This document shows, piece by piece, positions 1 to 6,059 of a stretch of 8,853 bases of DNA (within the stretch, counting starts at the first letter, position 1; each line of letters begins with the position of its first letter). The notes under the pieces are model-generated. The model was not told where the DNA came from. It saw only the letters and a list, made by a program, of their open reading frames with translations, and did no database searches. The DNA comes from an uncultured Collinsella sp. (lineage in GTDB: Bacteria; Actinomycetota; Coriobacteriia; Coriobacteriales; Coriobacteriaceae): positions 1 to 8,853 of the forward strand of contig UQYA01000074.1 in assembly GCA_900545165.1 (NCBI GenBank), read 5' to 3'. Position numbers and translations under genes: made by a program.

Positions 1-122
1 ATTCGATTCTTCGCCGAAGGCGCGCCGGCCCACGGGCGAAATAACATGCACGTGCTATGCGTGCATCAGATACGACAGGAAGAAAGCGGCTGCTCAGAGC
101 GCACTTGGGGAACAACAGGAGA

Positions 123-142
123 GGCCCCGTATACCAGGGGCC
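123..142 (-). repeat. Small GC-rich hairpin in possible leftward leader
   Basis: GGCCCC (123-128) and GGGGCC (137-142) form a perfect 6-bp stem around an 8-nt loop. No T-tract follows on either strand, so it is not a classical terminator. It lies about 45 nt downstream of the predicted leftward start site and would sit in that transcript's 5' leader. Confidence 0.35.
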
Positions 143-190
143 GCCGAATTGCGATGTATGCTTTGGTCAAATCCTTCATAGCGGGGAGGT

Positions 191-219
191 ATTCTAGCAG
201 CCGTCTTCGCCCCTTTCAA
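191..219 (-). promoter_or_regulatory. Leftward sigma-70-type promoter
   Basis: Read on the minus strand, TTGAAA (214-219) and TAGAAT (191-196) are separated by exactly 17 bp, close to the housekeeping consensus. Transcription would start near position 184 and run left out of the window, giving a leader of at least 180 nt. The -35 lies in a small palindrome (CCCTT, 2-nt loop, AAGGG, 211-222). The gene it would serve is not visible, which suggests that it begins left of the window. Confidence 0.5.
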
Positions 220-469
220 GGGATGTAACCCAGACGTTGATTTTCTTCACCGAGGCGCCATCGTTGACGGGTGGCGTGCTTCTCTATCGCCACACCGCGG
301 GGCGAGGGAACGCCGCGGCGAGCTTGTACATCGGCTATGTGTGCAGCTGCGAGCGTGTCGCCGGCGCGCGCTGGGCGCCAGTCCGATCCGGCCGACTCTT
401 GCCGACGGTCGGTCGCCGTCCTCCTCCATCTCCGCCTGCTCTGTTTTTGCTCGGCTCCCTTGTCGTATC

Positions 470-715
470 ATGGACGGACGAGAATTGAGCGAAGGCGAGC
501 TCGAAAGCGTGGCGCGCGCCGTCGGCGGGATCGACGCTGTGATCGATCCAAAGGCGAAAGATGCCGACACGGTTGCGCTCGTACAGTATCTTGCTGCCGA
601 CCAGAAGTTCGAAAAGGTGCTCGATAACCAGCAGATTCTTCGTGAGCCCATCGTTCGCAACGGCCGCCAGGCAACCGTTGGCTACGAGCCTGACGTGTGG
701 AAGGGCCGTGAATAA
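470..715 (+). pseudogene. N-terminally truncated ArsC/Spx-family reductase remnant
   Basis: From the ATG at 470 this frame encodes 81 residues that look like the C-terminal two thirds of an ArsC-family (arsenate reductase/YffB/Spx-like) protein. The diagnostic parts are ELSEGELESVARAVGG near residues 5-20, DNQQILREPIVRNGRQATVG near residues 52-71 with the family's PIVRNG motif, and a Pro-Asp-Val-Trp-Lys end. Full members have about 110-120 residues and begin with a thioredoxin-like strand carrying the redox Cys. That part is missing: the upstream in-frame extension to 341 and the other two plus frames show nothing like it. No Shine-Dalgarno precedes the ATG. I read it as a gene that lost its 5' end by deletion or rearrangement, probably near 470-482, leaving a product without the catalytic cysteine. 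A short functional derivative is possible but less likely. Confidence 0.7.
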
Positions 716-734
716 AGCGGCTGGGAATAAAGTG

Positions 735-776
735 AAGCGCCCACGCCCGTGGTTTTATCCACGGACGCGGGCGCTT
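735..776. terminator. Long imperfect hairpin, possible bidirectional terminator
   Basis: AAGCGCCCACGCCCGTGG (735-752) pairs with CCACGGACGCGGGCGCTT (759-776) over 18 positions with two mismatches around a TTTTAT loop. It begins 20 bp after the arsC remnant stop and lies between that remnant and the convergent dehydratase gene. There is no run of Ts on the plus side. On the minus side the hairpin is followed by CACTTTATT, a weak T-rich tail. It is plausible as the terminator of the leftward permease-dehydratase transcript, 135 nt past its stop, or as a shared terminator. A non-terminator structural repeat is the alternative. Confidence 0.5.
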
Positions 777-897
777 GCGTAAGACGTCTCTTGTCGTTTG
801 AGTGGAGCGCCCCGGCGGCGCTGAACAACGCGCCCCGGTGACGTGGCATATGAACTCGGGGCTCTTTGTGCCGCACATCTATGAGAGGAGAAATTCG
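777..897 (+). other. Leader-like intergenic stretch with short repeats
   Basis: The stretch holds a perfect 6-bp hairpin (AGCGCC 806-811 with GGCGCT 817-822, 5-nt loop) and a direct repeat GCGCCCCGG at 807-815 and 830-838. It ends with GAGAGGAG (883-890), a strong Shine-Dalgarno 7 bp before an ATG. This layout resembles a structured 5' leader. I compared it by eye with T-box and common riboswitch cores and found no conserved core, so I do not name a class. Confidence 0.3.
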
Positions 898-957
898 ATG
901 CGTACGTGCGCTACTCCATGTAGCCACCCTGAATGGCGGAAACTGCACGCTCGGTAA
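898..957 (+). other. 19-codon frame behind a strong ribosome binding site
   Basis: ATG at 898 follows GAGAGGAG with a 7-nt spacer, better than some real genes in this window. The frame stops after 19 codons at 955-957, and most of it is antisense to the 3' end of the dehydratase gene (911 onward). The peptide (MRTCATPCSHPEWRKLHAR) resembles nothing I know. The simplest reading is the surviving start region of a gene whose body was replaced when the dehydratase operon arrived. A leader peptide or tiny gene is less likely because nothing follows on this strand. Confidence 0.2.
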
Positions 958-2689
958 AGAACTTGAGCGTGCCGGAGGTGTAACGATTAGCCTTGGGCTT
1001 CCAAGCGGCTCGGCGCTCGGCCAGGACGGCGTCGACCTCGGCCGGCTCCATCTCCTTGCCGGCGATGCCCACGATGGACAGCGAGCGCTCGGGGATGTTG
1101 ATTCGGATAAGGTCGCCCTCCTCAATCAGGGCAATCGGACCGCCCACAGCGGCCTCGGGCGAAACATGACCGATAGCCGGGCCCTTGGAGGCGCCGGAGA
1201 AGCGGCCATCGGTGATCAGGGCAATGCTCGCACCCAGCTCGGGATCGCTGGCGATAGCCTCGGTGGTGTAGAACATCTCGGGCATACCGGAACCCTTGGG
1301 GCCCTCGTAGCGAATGATAACGGCATCGCCGGGCTTGACCTCGTGCGTCAGGACGGCGTGAATGGCGTCCTCCTCGCAGTCGAACGGACGGGCCTTGAGC
1401 GTAGCCTGGAACATCTCGCGCGGAACAACCGTGTGCTTGACGACGGCGCCCTCGGGAGCAAGGTTGCCGTGGAGGATGGCGATGGAGCCGTCGGTACCAA
1501 AGGCCTGGTCAAACGGGCGAATGATGTCCTCGCGCTTGAGGTTCCACTTCTCCAAGTAGCGGCCGCACTTCTCGTAGTAACCGTTGTTCTTGAGGCCCTC
1601 GAGGTTCTCGCCGAGAGTCTTGCCGGTGACGGTCATAACGTCGAGGTGGAGCATCGACTTGATCTCCTCCATGATGCGCGGCACGCCGCCCGCATAGTAG
1701 AAGAACTGCGCCGGCCACTCGCCTGCGGGGCGAACGTTGAGCAGGTAGTGGGCGCCACGGTGCAGGCGATCGAAATCGTCGGCGGACATCTCGATGCCAA
1801 ACTCGCGGGCGATCGCGGGGATGTGCAGCAGCGAATTGGTGGAACCGGAGATGGCGCCGTGAACCATGATGAGGTTCTCGAAGGACTCCTTGGTCACGAT
1901 GTCGCGGGGGCACAGGTTGTGCTCGGAGAGCCACACGGACTGACGGCCGGCCTCGCGGGCGAACTCGCGCAGGTCGGAGCTGGTGGCGGGCAGCAGAGCC
2001 GTGCCGGGGAGCATAAGGCCCAGGGCCTCGGCCGTGACCTGCATGGTCGAGGCGGTACCCATAAAGGAGCAGGCGCCGCAGCTGGGACATGCGTTGTGCT
2101 TGGCAAACTCAAGCTCCTCGCGGGAAATCTCGCCGCGCTCGTAGCGGGCAGAAATCGCGCCGAGCTGTTCCAGGGTCAACAAATCGGGACCGGCATCCAT
2201 GACACCGCCGGTAACGACGATGGAGGGGATGTTGATGCGGCCCATGGCCATGAGGTTCGCAGGCAGGCCCTTATCGCAGCTGGCGACAAAGACGCCGGCG
2301 TCGAACGGGGTGGCCTTGGCATGGATCTCGATCATGTTGGCGATCATGTCGCGGCTGGGCAGCGAGTAGTTAATGCCGTCGTGGCCCTGGGCCTCGCCGT
2401 CGCAGATATCGGTGCAGAAGTAACGGGCACCGTGACCGCCAGCCTCGGCAACGCCAGCACGGACCTCCTCGACCAGATCAAACAGGCCGGCAGAACCCGG
2501 GTGCGAGTCGCCGAACGTCGACTCGATAATGACCTGCGGCTTGTCCAGATCCTCGATGGTCCAGCCAGACCCCAGACGCAGCGGGTCCATCTCGGGGCTG
2601 ATGGTGCGAAACTTGCCGGAACGCGGCTGCAGCTTGGCAACCAGGTCGGCTGCCTCCTGCTGAATCTGTGTCTTGGTCTTCTCGTCCAT
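911..2689 (-). CDS. YjhG/YagF-type sugar-acid dehydratase (IlvD/Edd superfamily)
   Basis: A 592-residue Fe-S dehydratase that most likely removes water from an aldonate such as gluconate or xylonate to give the 2-keto-3-deoxy acid, in the cytoplasm. Signature parts are CDGEAQGHDG (96-105) and SLPSR (109-113), with an Asp for Mg2+; CDKGLPA (138-144), with a cluster Cys and the Lys of the active site; CPSCGAC (201-207), with further cluster ligands; MTVTGKTLGENLEG (352-365); GNLAPEGAVVK (408-418); and TDGRFSG (493-499), with the catalytic Ser. CDKGLPA, the LLHIPAIA stretch (287-294) and the C-terminal block match the E. coli YjhG/YagF branch better than IlvD (CDKITPG). It is shorter than YjhG/YagF, about 650 residues. 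The start at 2689 is chosen because AGAGGAGAA lies just upstream; a longer in-frame ATG at 2725 lacks such a site. It follows the permease gene by 108 bp on the same strand, so co-transcription is likely. Automated annotation may call it dihydroxy-acid dehydratase, but the context argues against branched-chain amino acid synthesis. Confidence 0.88.
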   Translation of the reverse strand: MDEKTKTQIQQEAADLVAKLQPRSGKFRTISPEMDPLRLGSGWTIEDLDKPQVIIESTFGDSHPGSAGLFDLVEEVRAGVAEAGGHGARYFCTDICDGEAQGHDGINYSLPSRDMIANMIEIHAKATPFDAGVFVASCDKGLPANLMAMGRINIPSIVVTGGVMDAGPDLLTLEQLGAISARYERGEISREELEFAKHNACPSCGACSFMGTASTMQVTAEALGLMLPGTALLPATSSDLREFAREAGRQSVWLSEHNLCPRDIVTKESFENLIMVHGAISGSTNSLLHIPAIAREFGIEMSADDFDRLHRGAHYLLNVRPAGEWPAQFFYYAGGVPRIMEEIKSMLHLDVMTVTGKTLGENLEGLKNNGYYEKCGRYLEKWNLKREDIIRPFDQAFGTDGSIAILHGNLAPEGAVVKHTVVPREMFQATLKARPFDCEEDAIHAVLTHEVKPGDAVIIRYEGPKGSGMPEMFYTTEAIASDPELGASIALITDGRFSGASKGPAIGHVSPEAAVGGPIALIEEGDLIRINIPERSLSIVGIAGKEMEPAEVDAVLAERRAAWKPKANRYTSGTLKFFTERAVSAIQGGYME

Positions 2690-2797
2690 GATGTTCTCCT
2701 CTTTTGGTTTGAACGGTTGTACCAATCGTTGGTTAATGAATCAGGGGTAAATGGGTACCGAGCGATGCACTCGGCGGAAGATGCTTAGCTACGCGAA
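2690..2797 (-). other. Permease-dehydratase intercistronic spacer with small hairpins
   Basis: The 108-bp gap holds a 5-bp hairpin (CCGAG 2758-2762, CTCGG 2770-2774) just after the permease stop and a short palindrome ACCAA-TCG-TTGGT (2721-2733) before the dehydratase ribosome binding site. Neither has a T-tract, and I see no clear promoter. The hairpin could mark mRNA processing or stability control between the two genes. Arms this short also arise easily by chance. Confidence 0.3.
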
Positions 2798-4159
2798 CTA
2801 GGCGAAGAACGAGATCACCAGAGCGCAGGCAAGACCCGAAAGGCCGATGAGCGTCTCCATAACGGTCCAGGACTTGAGGGTGGTCTTCTCGTCAATCTCC
2901 AGGAACGAGGAGCACATCCAAAAACCGGCATCGTTGACGTGCGAGAGGGCCGTGGCACCGCCGCAGATGGCAAGACAGATAGCGGCACGCATGAGCACCG
3001 AGGCTCCGGCAACCGCGGGCATGGCGGCCATAATGCCCGATGCCATGGTCATAGCGACGATGGAGCTGCCGACAGAGGCACGCACCATGACGGCAATCAA
3101 AAAGGCAACGACCACCAAAGGCAGCGGTGAGGCCTCGAGCATAGGGCCGATAACCTGGCCCAAGCCGCAGTCCTGCAGCATCCAGCGAATGACGCCGCCG
3201 CAGGCGATAACCAGCAAAATCATGCCGACGGGCTTAAGAGAGCGGTCGAGCAGGGCCTTGAGCTCGGCGCCGGAGTAGCCGCGCCGCGCGCCCAGCAGAT
3301 ACATCGCGACGAGCGTGGCGAGCGTCAAAGCGACAAACGGCTTGCCCAGGAAGGCGAGAATCGAGGCGAGCTCGGCGGGCATGGGGATATAAGAGGACAA
3401 CGTGCCCAGCAAAATCAGACAAAGCGGCGTGAGCACGATGGCAAGCACCATGCCAAAGGAGGGAAGCTCCTTTTCGTCGCTCGCACCCTCGGCAGAGGTA
3501 AAGTGCTCCGGAACATCGGTAAAAATGCGACTGCCCACGTTGCGACCCCAGATGACGCCGGCGATCGCCATAGCGATGAAGGCGGTAGGGATACCGACGA
3601 GAATCATGGTGCCCAGGTCGACACCGAGCGTGCCGGCGACCAGAACCGAACCGGCCGATGGCGGCACAAACGCATAGCCAGCGGCAAGTCCTGCGAGCAG
3701 CGCGATGCCGTAGTAGAGCGTCGACTTTTTGGTCTGCGATGCCACGCTAAACGCAAGTGGGATCAAAACGACCACGCCGGCCTCAAAGAACACCGTAGTG
3801 CCGATAACCAGACCGGTAATTCCCAGCGCCCAGCTGGAATGACCCTGCCCAAAGGTATCGATGAAGGTCTGGGCGATCTTCTTGGCGCCGCCGCTCTCTT
3901 CAAGAATCTGACCAAACATCGAGCCCAGGCCAATGAGCAGGGCGATGTTTTGCAGCGTGGTGCCCACGCCCTTGGTGACAGTGTCCGCCACCAGGTCGAG
4001 CGGCATACCGGCGCCGATGCCGATCGCGAGCGCCGAGACCATCATCGAAAGCACGGGATGCAGCTTGAACTTAATGATGAGCGCAAGCAGCAGCGCAATG
4101 CCCACGATGGCGGCGATGACCAGCCTGGTGGGGTCGGCCATAAACGTTGGGTCTGACAT
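2798..4159 (-). CDS. GntP-family gluconate/sugar-acid permease
   Basis: A 453-residue, very hydrophobic inner-membrane protein of the gluconate:H+ symporter (GntP) family, expected to import gluconate or a related aldonate. Family marks are LIGLGSMFGQILEESGGA (75-92), TTVFFEAGVVVLIPLAF (121-137), the FVPPSAG loop (164-170), ASVGSSIVAMTMASG (361-375), and the C-terminal SHVNDAGFW (406-414) followed by TLKSWTVMETLIGLSGL (427-443). The only long hydrophilic part, around 212-236, is the expected central cytosolic loop. Length is normal for the family (about 440-455). The start is firm: GGAGG lies 4 nt before the ATG. It heads a leftward operon with the dehydratase and is divergent from the FCD repressor, whose predicted operators lie immediately upstream and over its promoter. 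Substrate within the family is not readable from sequence; pairing with a sugar-acid dehydratase favours gluconate or another aldonate. Confidence 0.9.
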   Translation of the reverse strand: MSDPTFMADPTRLVIAAIVGIALLLALIIKFKLHPVLSMMVSALAIGIGAGMPLDLVADTVTKGVGTTLQNIALLIGLGSMFGQILEESGGAKKIAQTFIDTFGQGHSSWALGITGLVIGTTVFFEAGVVVLIPLAFSVASQTKKSTLYYGIALLAGLAAGYAFVPPSAGSVLVAGTLGVDLGTMILVGIPTAFIAMAIAGVIWGRNVGSRIFTDVPEHFTSAEGASDEKELPSFGMVLAIVLTPLCLILLGTLSSYIPMPAELASILAFLGKPFVALTLATLVAMYLLGARRGYSGAELKALLDRSLKPVGMILLVIACGGVIRWMLQDCGLGQVIGPMLEASPLPLVVVAFLIAVMVRASVGSSIVAMTMASGIMAAMPAVAGASVLMRAAICLAICGGATALSHVNDAGFWMCSSFLEIDEKTTLKSWTVMETLIGLSGLACALVISFFA

Positions 4160-4171
4160 CTTTCCTCCAAT

Positions 4172-4200
4172 TCATCAGACCTTTTGAATTCGTCTGATGA
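4172..4200. promoter_or_regulatory. Perfect inverted-repeat operator at permease promoter
   Basis: TCATCAGAC (4172-4180) and GTCTGATGA (4192-4200) are exact inverted copies with an 11-bp spacer, 13 bp upstream of the permease start codon. The right arm touches the predicted minus-strand -10 (4200-4205). Each arm is itself close to the near-palindrome CATCAGATG seen whole at 4255-4263, so this may be two adjacent sites or one split site. The natural binder is the adjacent GntR/FadR-type regulator; bound here it would block permease-dehydratase transcription. Confidence 0.6.
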
Positions 4201-4205
4201 CTATA
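4200..4205 (-). promoter_or_regulatory. Predicted -10 of permease-dehydratase operon
   Basis: TATAGT on the minus strand is the best -10 upstream of the permease gene, giving a leader of about 35 nt. No good -35 lies 16-18 bp upstream, where the sequence instead holds another GTCTGATG-type copy (4221-4229). The promoter may therefore be weak or depend on a regulator. Confidence 0.4.
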
Positions 4206-4220
4206 GCGTGTTTTCAATAG

Positions 4221-4229
4221 GTCTGATGT
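4221..4229. promoter_or_regulatory. Additional operator half-site GTCTGATGT
   Basis: This repeats the right arm of the 4172-4200 inverted repeat (GTCTGATGA) with one change. It lies where the -35 of the permease promoter is expected, so occupancy would also interfere with polymerase. Confidence 0.4.
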
Positions 4230-4249
4230 TTCATTTTGAAATTTGTTCG

Positions 4250-4268
4250 AAATACATCTGATGTATTT
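4250..4268. promoter_or_regulatory. 19-bp palindromic operator in the divergent promoter region
   Basis: AAATACATC-T-GATGTATTT is a perfect palindrome with 9-bp arms around one central base. Its core CATCTGATG is the complete form of the motif repeated in this intergenic region. GntR/FadR-type regulators bind short palindromes of this size, so this is probably the highest-affinity site of the neighbouring regulator. It lies about 90 bp from the permease start and 125 bp from the regulator start. Confidence 0.6.
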
Positions 4269-4353
4269 GGTAAACGGTCGTATTTGCGCTGCGATCGGTA
4301 TATCTAAGCCGCCCGACTCAAATCCAGCGGCCAATATCGTATCCGTGGTGCGC

Positions 4354-4370
4354 TAAAATAGCTCAGATGA
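4354..4370 (+). promoter_or_regulatory. Predicted regulator -10 with overlapping half-site
   Basis: TAAAAT (4354-4359) is a good -10 placing transcription start near 4366, so the leader would be about 28 nt. No convincing -35 is visible. CTCAGATGA (4362-4370), another copy of the CATCAGATG-like motif, sits directly on the start site, which suggests autorepression. Confidence 0.4.
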
Positions 4371-4393
4371 ATTTTGTAATGAAAGGTATAGCT

Positions 4394-5086
4394 ATGGCCC
4401 GCGCCGAATCGGGACTCCCCGAACAAATAGCAGATAAAATCATTCAACTGATCCTGGATGAGCATCTTGAGCAAGGCGACCGCCTGCCCAAGGAGGCTGT
4501 GCTCGTCGAGCGCCTGGGTGCTGGCAGGAGCACCGTACGCGAAGCCATGAAGCTGCTGCAGTCGCGCAACATCGTGCGCATTAAACAGGGCTCGGGCACC
4601 TATGTGGCATCAAACCCCGGCGTTGCCGACGACCCGCTGGGCTTTACCTTTATCGACGACAAGCAGCGTCTGGCGCGCGACCTACTCGAGGTGCGCTTTA
4701 TGATCGAGCCGCAGATTGCACGCATGGCAGCCGAGCACGCAACCAACAACCAGGTCGTCTGTATCAAAGAGCTCTGCGACGAATCCGAGCGCCTGGCCGA
4801 GGCCGGTGAGGATTACTCCGCCGCCGACACCGCGTTCCACAATGCCATTGCCGAGAGCTCCGGAAACCTCGTCGTTCCCCGCCTAATGGGCGTGCTCAAG
4901 GCGTCTGTCCCCCTGTTTATTGACGTGACCGGCAAAAAGCTGGTTGAGGAGACCATCCGCACCCACCGTGGCGTGGCCGACGCCATCGCCGCGCGCAATC
5001 CCACCGCAGCGCACGATGCGATGTATTTGCATCTGGTGTACAACCGCAACATGATCGCAGAGAGCACGCAGGAACAGAGCGAATAA
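4394..5086 (+). CDS. GntR/FadR-type (FCD) transcriptional regulator
   Basis: A 230-residue DNA-binding regulator. Residues 8-74 form the GntR winged helix: LPKEAVLVERLGAGRSTVRE (31-50) covers the recognition region and KQGSGTYV (64-71) the wing. Residues 95-220 form an FCD effector domain, with likely metal/ligand residues Asp145 and His149 (DTAFH), His191 and His213. Such regulators usually bind a small organic or sugar acid and release DNA. I place the start at 4394, where AAAGG lies 7 nt upstream; in-frame ATGs at 4367 and 4379 have no ribosome binding site, and 4367 would abut the predicted transcription start. The gene sits between the divergent permease-dehydratase operon and the downstream dhuD-dhuI genes, with repeated palindromes in its own promoter region. 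Control of both arms is a reasonable inference, with KDG, gluconate or a deoxy-keto uronate as candidate effector. Confidence 0.88.
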   Translation: MARAESGLPEQIADKIIQLILDEHLEQGDRLPKEAVLVERLGAGRSTVREAMKLLQSRNIVRIKQGSGTYVASNPGVADDPLGFTFIDDKQRLARDLLEVRFMIEPQIARMAAEHATNNQVVCIKELCDESERLAEAGEDYSAADTAFHNAIAESSGNLVVPRLMGVLKASVPLFIDVTGKKLVEETIRTHRGVADAIAARNPTAAHDAMYLHLVYNRNMIAESTQEQSE

Positions 5087-5111
5087 ACGTCCGCGCGGCA
5101 AGGGCGAGATC

Positions 5112-5141
5112 ACCGTTTACCTTTTAAAAGTGAACGTTCAC
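5112..5141. promoter_or_regulatory. LacI-type palindrome upstream of dhuD
   Basis: GTGAACGTTCAC (5130-5141) is a perfect 12-bp palindrome with the AACGTT centre typical of LacI/GalR-family operators. It directly abuts a second palindrome, CTTTTAAAAG (5121-5130). ACCGTTTACC (5112-5121) is the exact reverse complement of GGTAAACGGT at 4269-4278, upstream of the regulator. TGAACGTTT recurs at 5221-5229 in the dhuD leader. The adjacent FCD regulator is not expected to bind such sites, so a second regulator encoded elsewhere is implied. Confidence 0.5.
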
Positions 5142-5183
5142 CTGATTTTAGGGAATAAGGGGTGGCTATTACGCCGCTTCACC

Positions 5184-5189
5184 TATACT
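5184..5189 (+). promoter_or_regulatory. Predicted dhuD -10
   Basis: TATACT is the best -10 between the regulator and dhuD, placing a transcript start near 5196, about 50 nt before the dhuD start. The -35 region is poor. The LacI-type palindrome lies around -60, and the TGAACGTTT copy around +25. dhuD may also be read through from the regulator gene, since no terminator is visible in this gap. Confidence 0.4.
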
Positions 5190-5246
5190 GACCTTGTATG
5201 AAAAGCAAGACTTATATAGATGAACGTTTCTTTTGAAAGGATCGCT

Positions 5247-6056
5247 ATGTCTGATCTTATGGACAGCTTCCGTCTGGACGGCAAGGTCGCACTGGTGACC
5301 GGCGCCACCTACGGCATTGGCATGGCCATTGCCGAGGCGCTCGGAGAGGCCGGCGCCAAGATCGCCTTTAACGCCCGTCACGCCGACAAAGTCGCCGAAG
5401 CCGAGAAGCACTACCGTGAGCTGGGCTTTGACGCTCACGGCTATGTTGCCGACGTCACCGACGAGACTGTCGTCGCCGAGCTCATCGCCAAGATCGAGGC
5501 CGACTTTGGCACCACGCCCGACATCCTGGTCAACAACGCCGGCGTCATCCAGCGTACCCCGATGCTCGACATGAGCGCCGAGGACTTCCGCCGCGTCGTC
5601 GATATCGACCTCAACGCACCGTTTATCGTGTCAAAGGCCTGCCTGCCTGGCATGATCGCCAAGGGCCACGGCAAGATCATCAACATCTGCTCGATGATGA
5701 GCGAGCTGGGTCGCGAGACCATCGCCGGCTATGCCGCCGCCAAGGGCGGACTCAAGATGCTCACCAAGAACATCTGCTCGGAGTTTGGCGAGGCCAATAT
5801 CCAGTGCAACGGCATTGGGCCCGGCTACATCGCCACGCCGCAAACCGCACCGCTGCGCGAGACGCAGCCCGACGGCAGCCGCCACCCGTTTGACCAGTTC
5901 ATCATTGCCAAGACGCCGGCCGCCCGTTGGGGCACGCCCGAGGACCTGAAGGGCCCCGCCGTGTTCCTGGCTTCCGACGCGTCGAACTTCGTCAACGGCC
6001 ACATCCTCTACGTCGACGGCGGCATCCTCGCATACATTGGAAAGCAGCCTCAATAA
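5247..6056 (+). CDS. Short-chain dehydrogenase, DhuD/KduD/Ga5DH-like
   Basis: A 269-residue classical SDR. It has the cofactor motif TGATYGIG (18-25), NNAG (96-99), Asn123, and a catalytic Ser149, Tyr162 and Lys166 (YAAAK). The central and C-terminal parts, including SKACLPGMIAKGHGKIINIC (129-148) and SNFVNGHILYVDGGILAYIG (246-265), closely match what I recall of streptococcal DhuD. That enzyme uses NADH to reduce 3-deoxy-D-glycero-2,5-hexodiulosonate to 2-keto-3-deoxygluconate after unsaturated uronates have been released from glycosaminoglycans. Automated annotation would probably say gluconate 5-dehydrogenase, a close relative. The DhuI-like isomerase next door is the main argument for the uronate role. 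GAAAGGA lies 5 nt before the ATG at 5247; an ATG at 5220 is in frame but lacks a ribosome binding site. A coupled gluconate/5-ketogluconate function cannot be excluded. Confidence 0.85.
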   Translation: MSDLMDSFRLDGKVALVTGATYGIGMAIAEALGEAGAKIAFNARHADKVAEAEKHYRELGFDAHGYVADVTDETVVAELIAKIEADFGTTPDILVNNAGVIQRTPMLDMSAEDFRRVVDIDLNAPFIVSKACLPGMIAKGHGKIINICSMMSELGRETIAGYAAAKGGLKMLTKNICSEFGEANIQCNGIGPGYIATPQTAPLRETQPDGSRHPFDQFIIAKTPAARWGTPEDLKGPAVFLASDASNFVNGHILYVDGGILAYIGKQPQ

Positions 6057-6059
6057 GCG

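Larger units (their letters stand above)
1..469. other. Left-edge region without a convincing gene
   Basis: I see no gene here that I can support. All reading frames either are short or give low-complexity, Arg/Ser/Pro-rich translations typical of GC-rich noncoding DNA. A plus-strand frame is open from base 1 to a stop at 42-44 and could be the tail of an upstream gene, but about 13 codons are too few to judge. On the minus strand a frame starting with ATG at 45-47 runs off the left edge without a clear Shine-Dalgarno. Two structured spots stand out: a leftward promoter (191-219) and a small hairpin (123-142). From 229 to 469 the DNA is very GC-rich with several short inverted repeats and no recognisable element. 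Confidence 0.5.

Noticed and set aside
229..469. Possible missing N-terminus of the ArsC-like protein in another frame
   Set aside because: All three plus frames were read; none contains the expected N-terminal strand or redox Cys motif, so a simple frameshift does not explain the truncation.
247..660. 137-codon minus-strand frame opposite the arsC remnant
   Set aside because: Arg/Ser-rich translation without motifs, overlapping a frame with clear ArsC-family similarity.
777..900. T-box or other known riboswitch ahead of the ATG at 898
   Set aside because: A segment reading GAGTGGAGCGCC loosely resembles a T-box region, but the conserved tRNA-acceptor-binding sequence is absent and no known core could be identified by eye.
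911..2689. True IlvD of branched-chain amino acid synthesis
   Set aside because: The CDKGLPA motif, YjhG/YagF-like C-terminal blocks, and operon with a GntP permease beside uronate genes favour a sugar-acid substrate.
866..2788. 640-codon open frame antisense to the dehydratase
   Set aside because: It mirrors a clearly conserved enzyme gene; its Gly/Ala/Leu/Val-rich translation is typical of the antisense of GC-rich codons and shows no family motif.
3503..4156. 217-codon antisense frame over the permease gene
   Set aside because: The translation is low-complexity Arg/Asp/Gly/His-rich, and the opposite strand encodes an unmistakable GntP permease.
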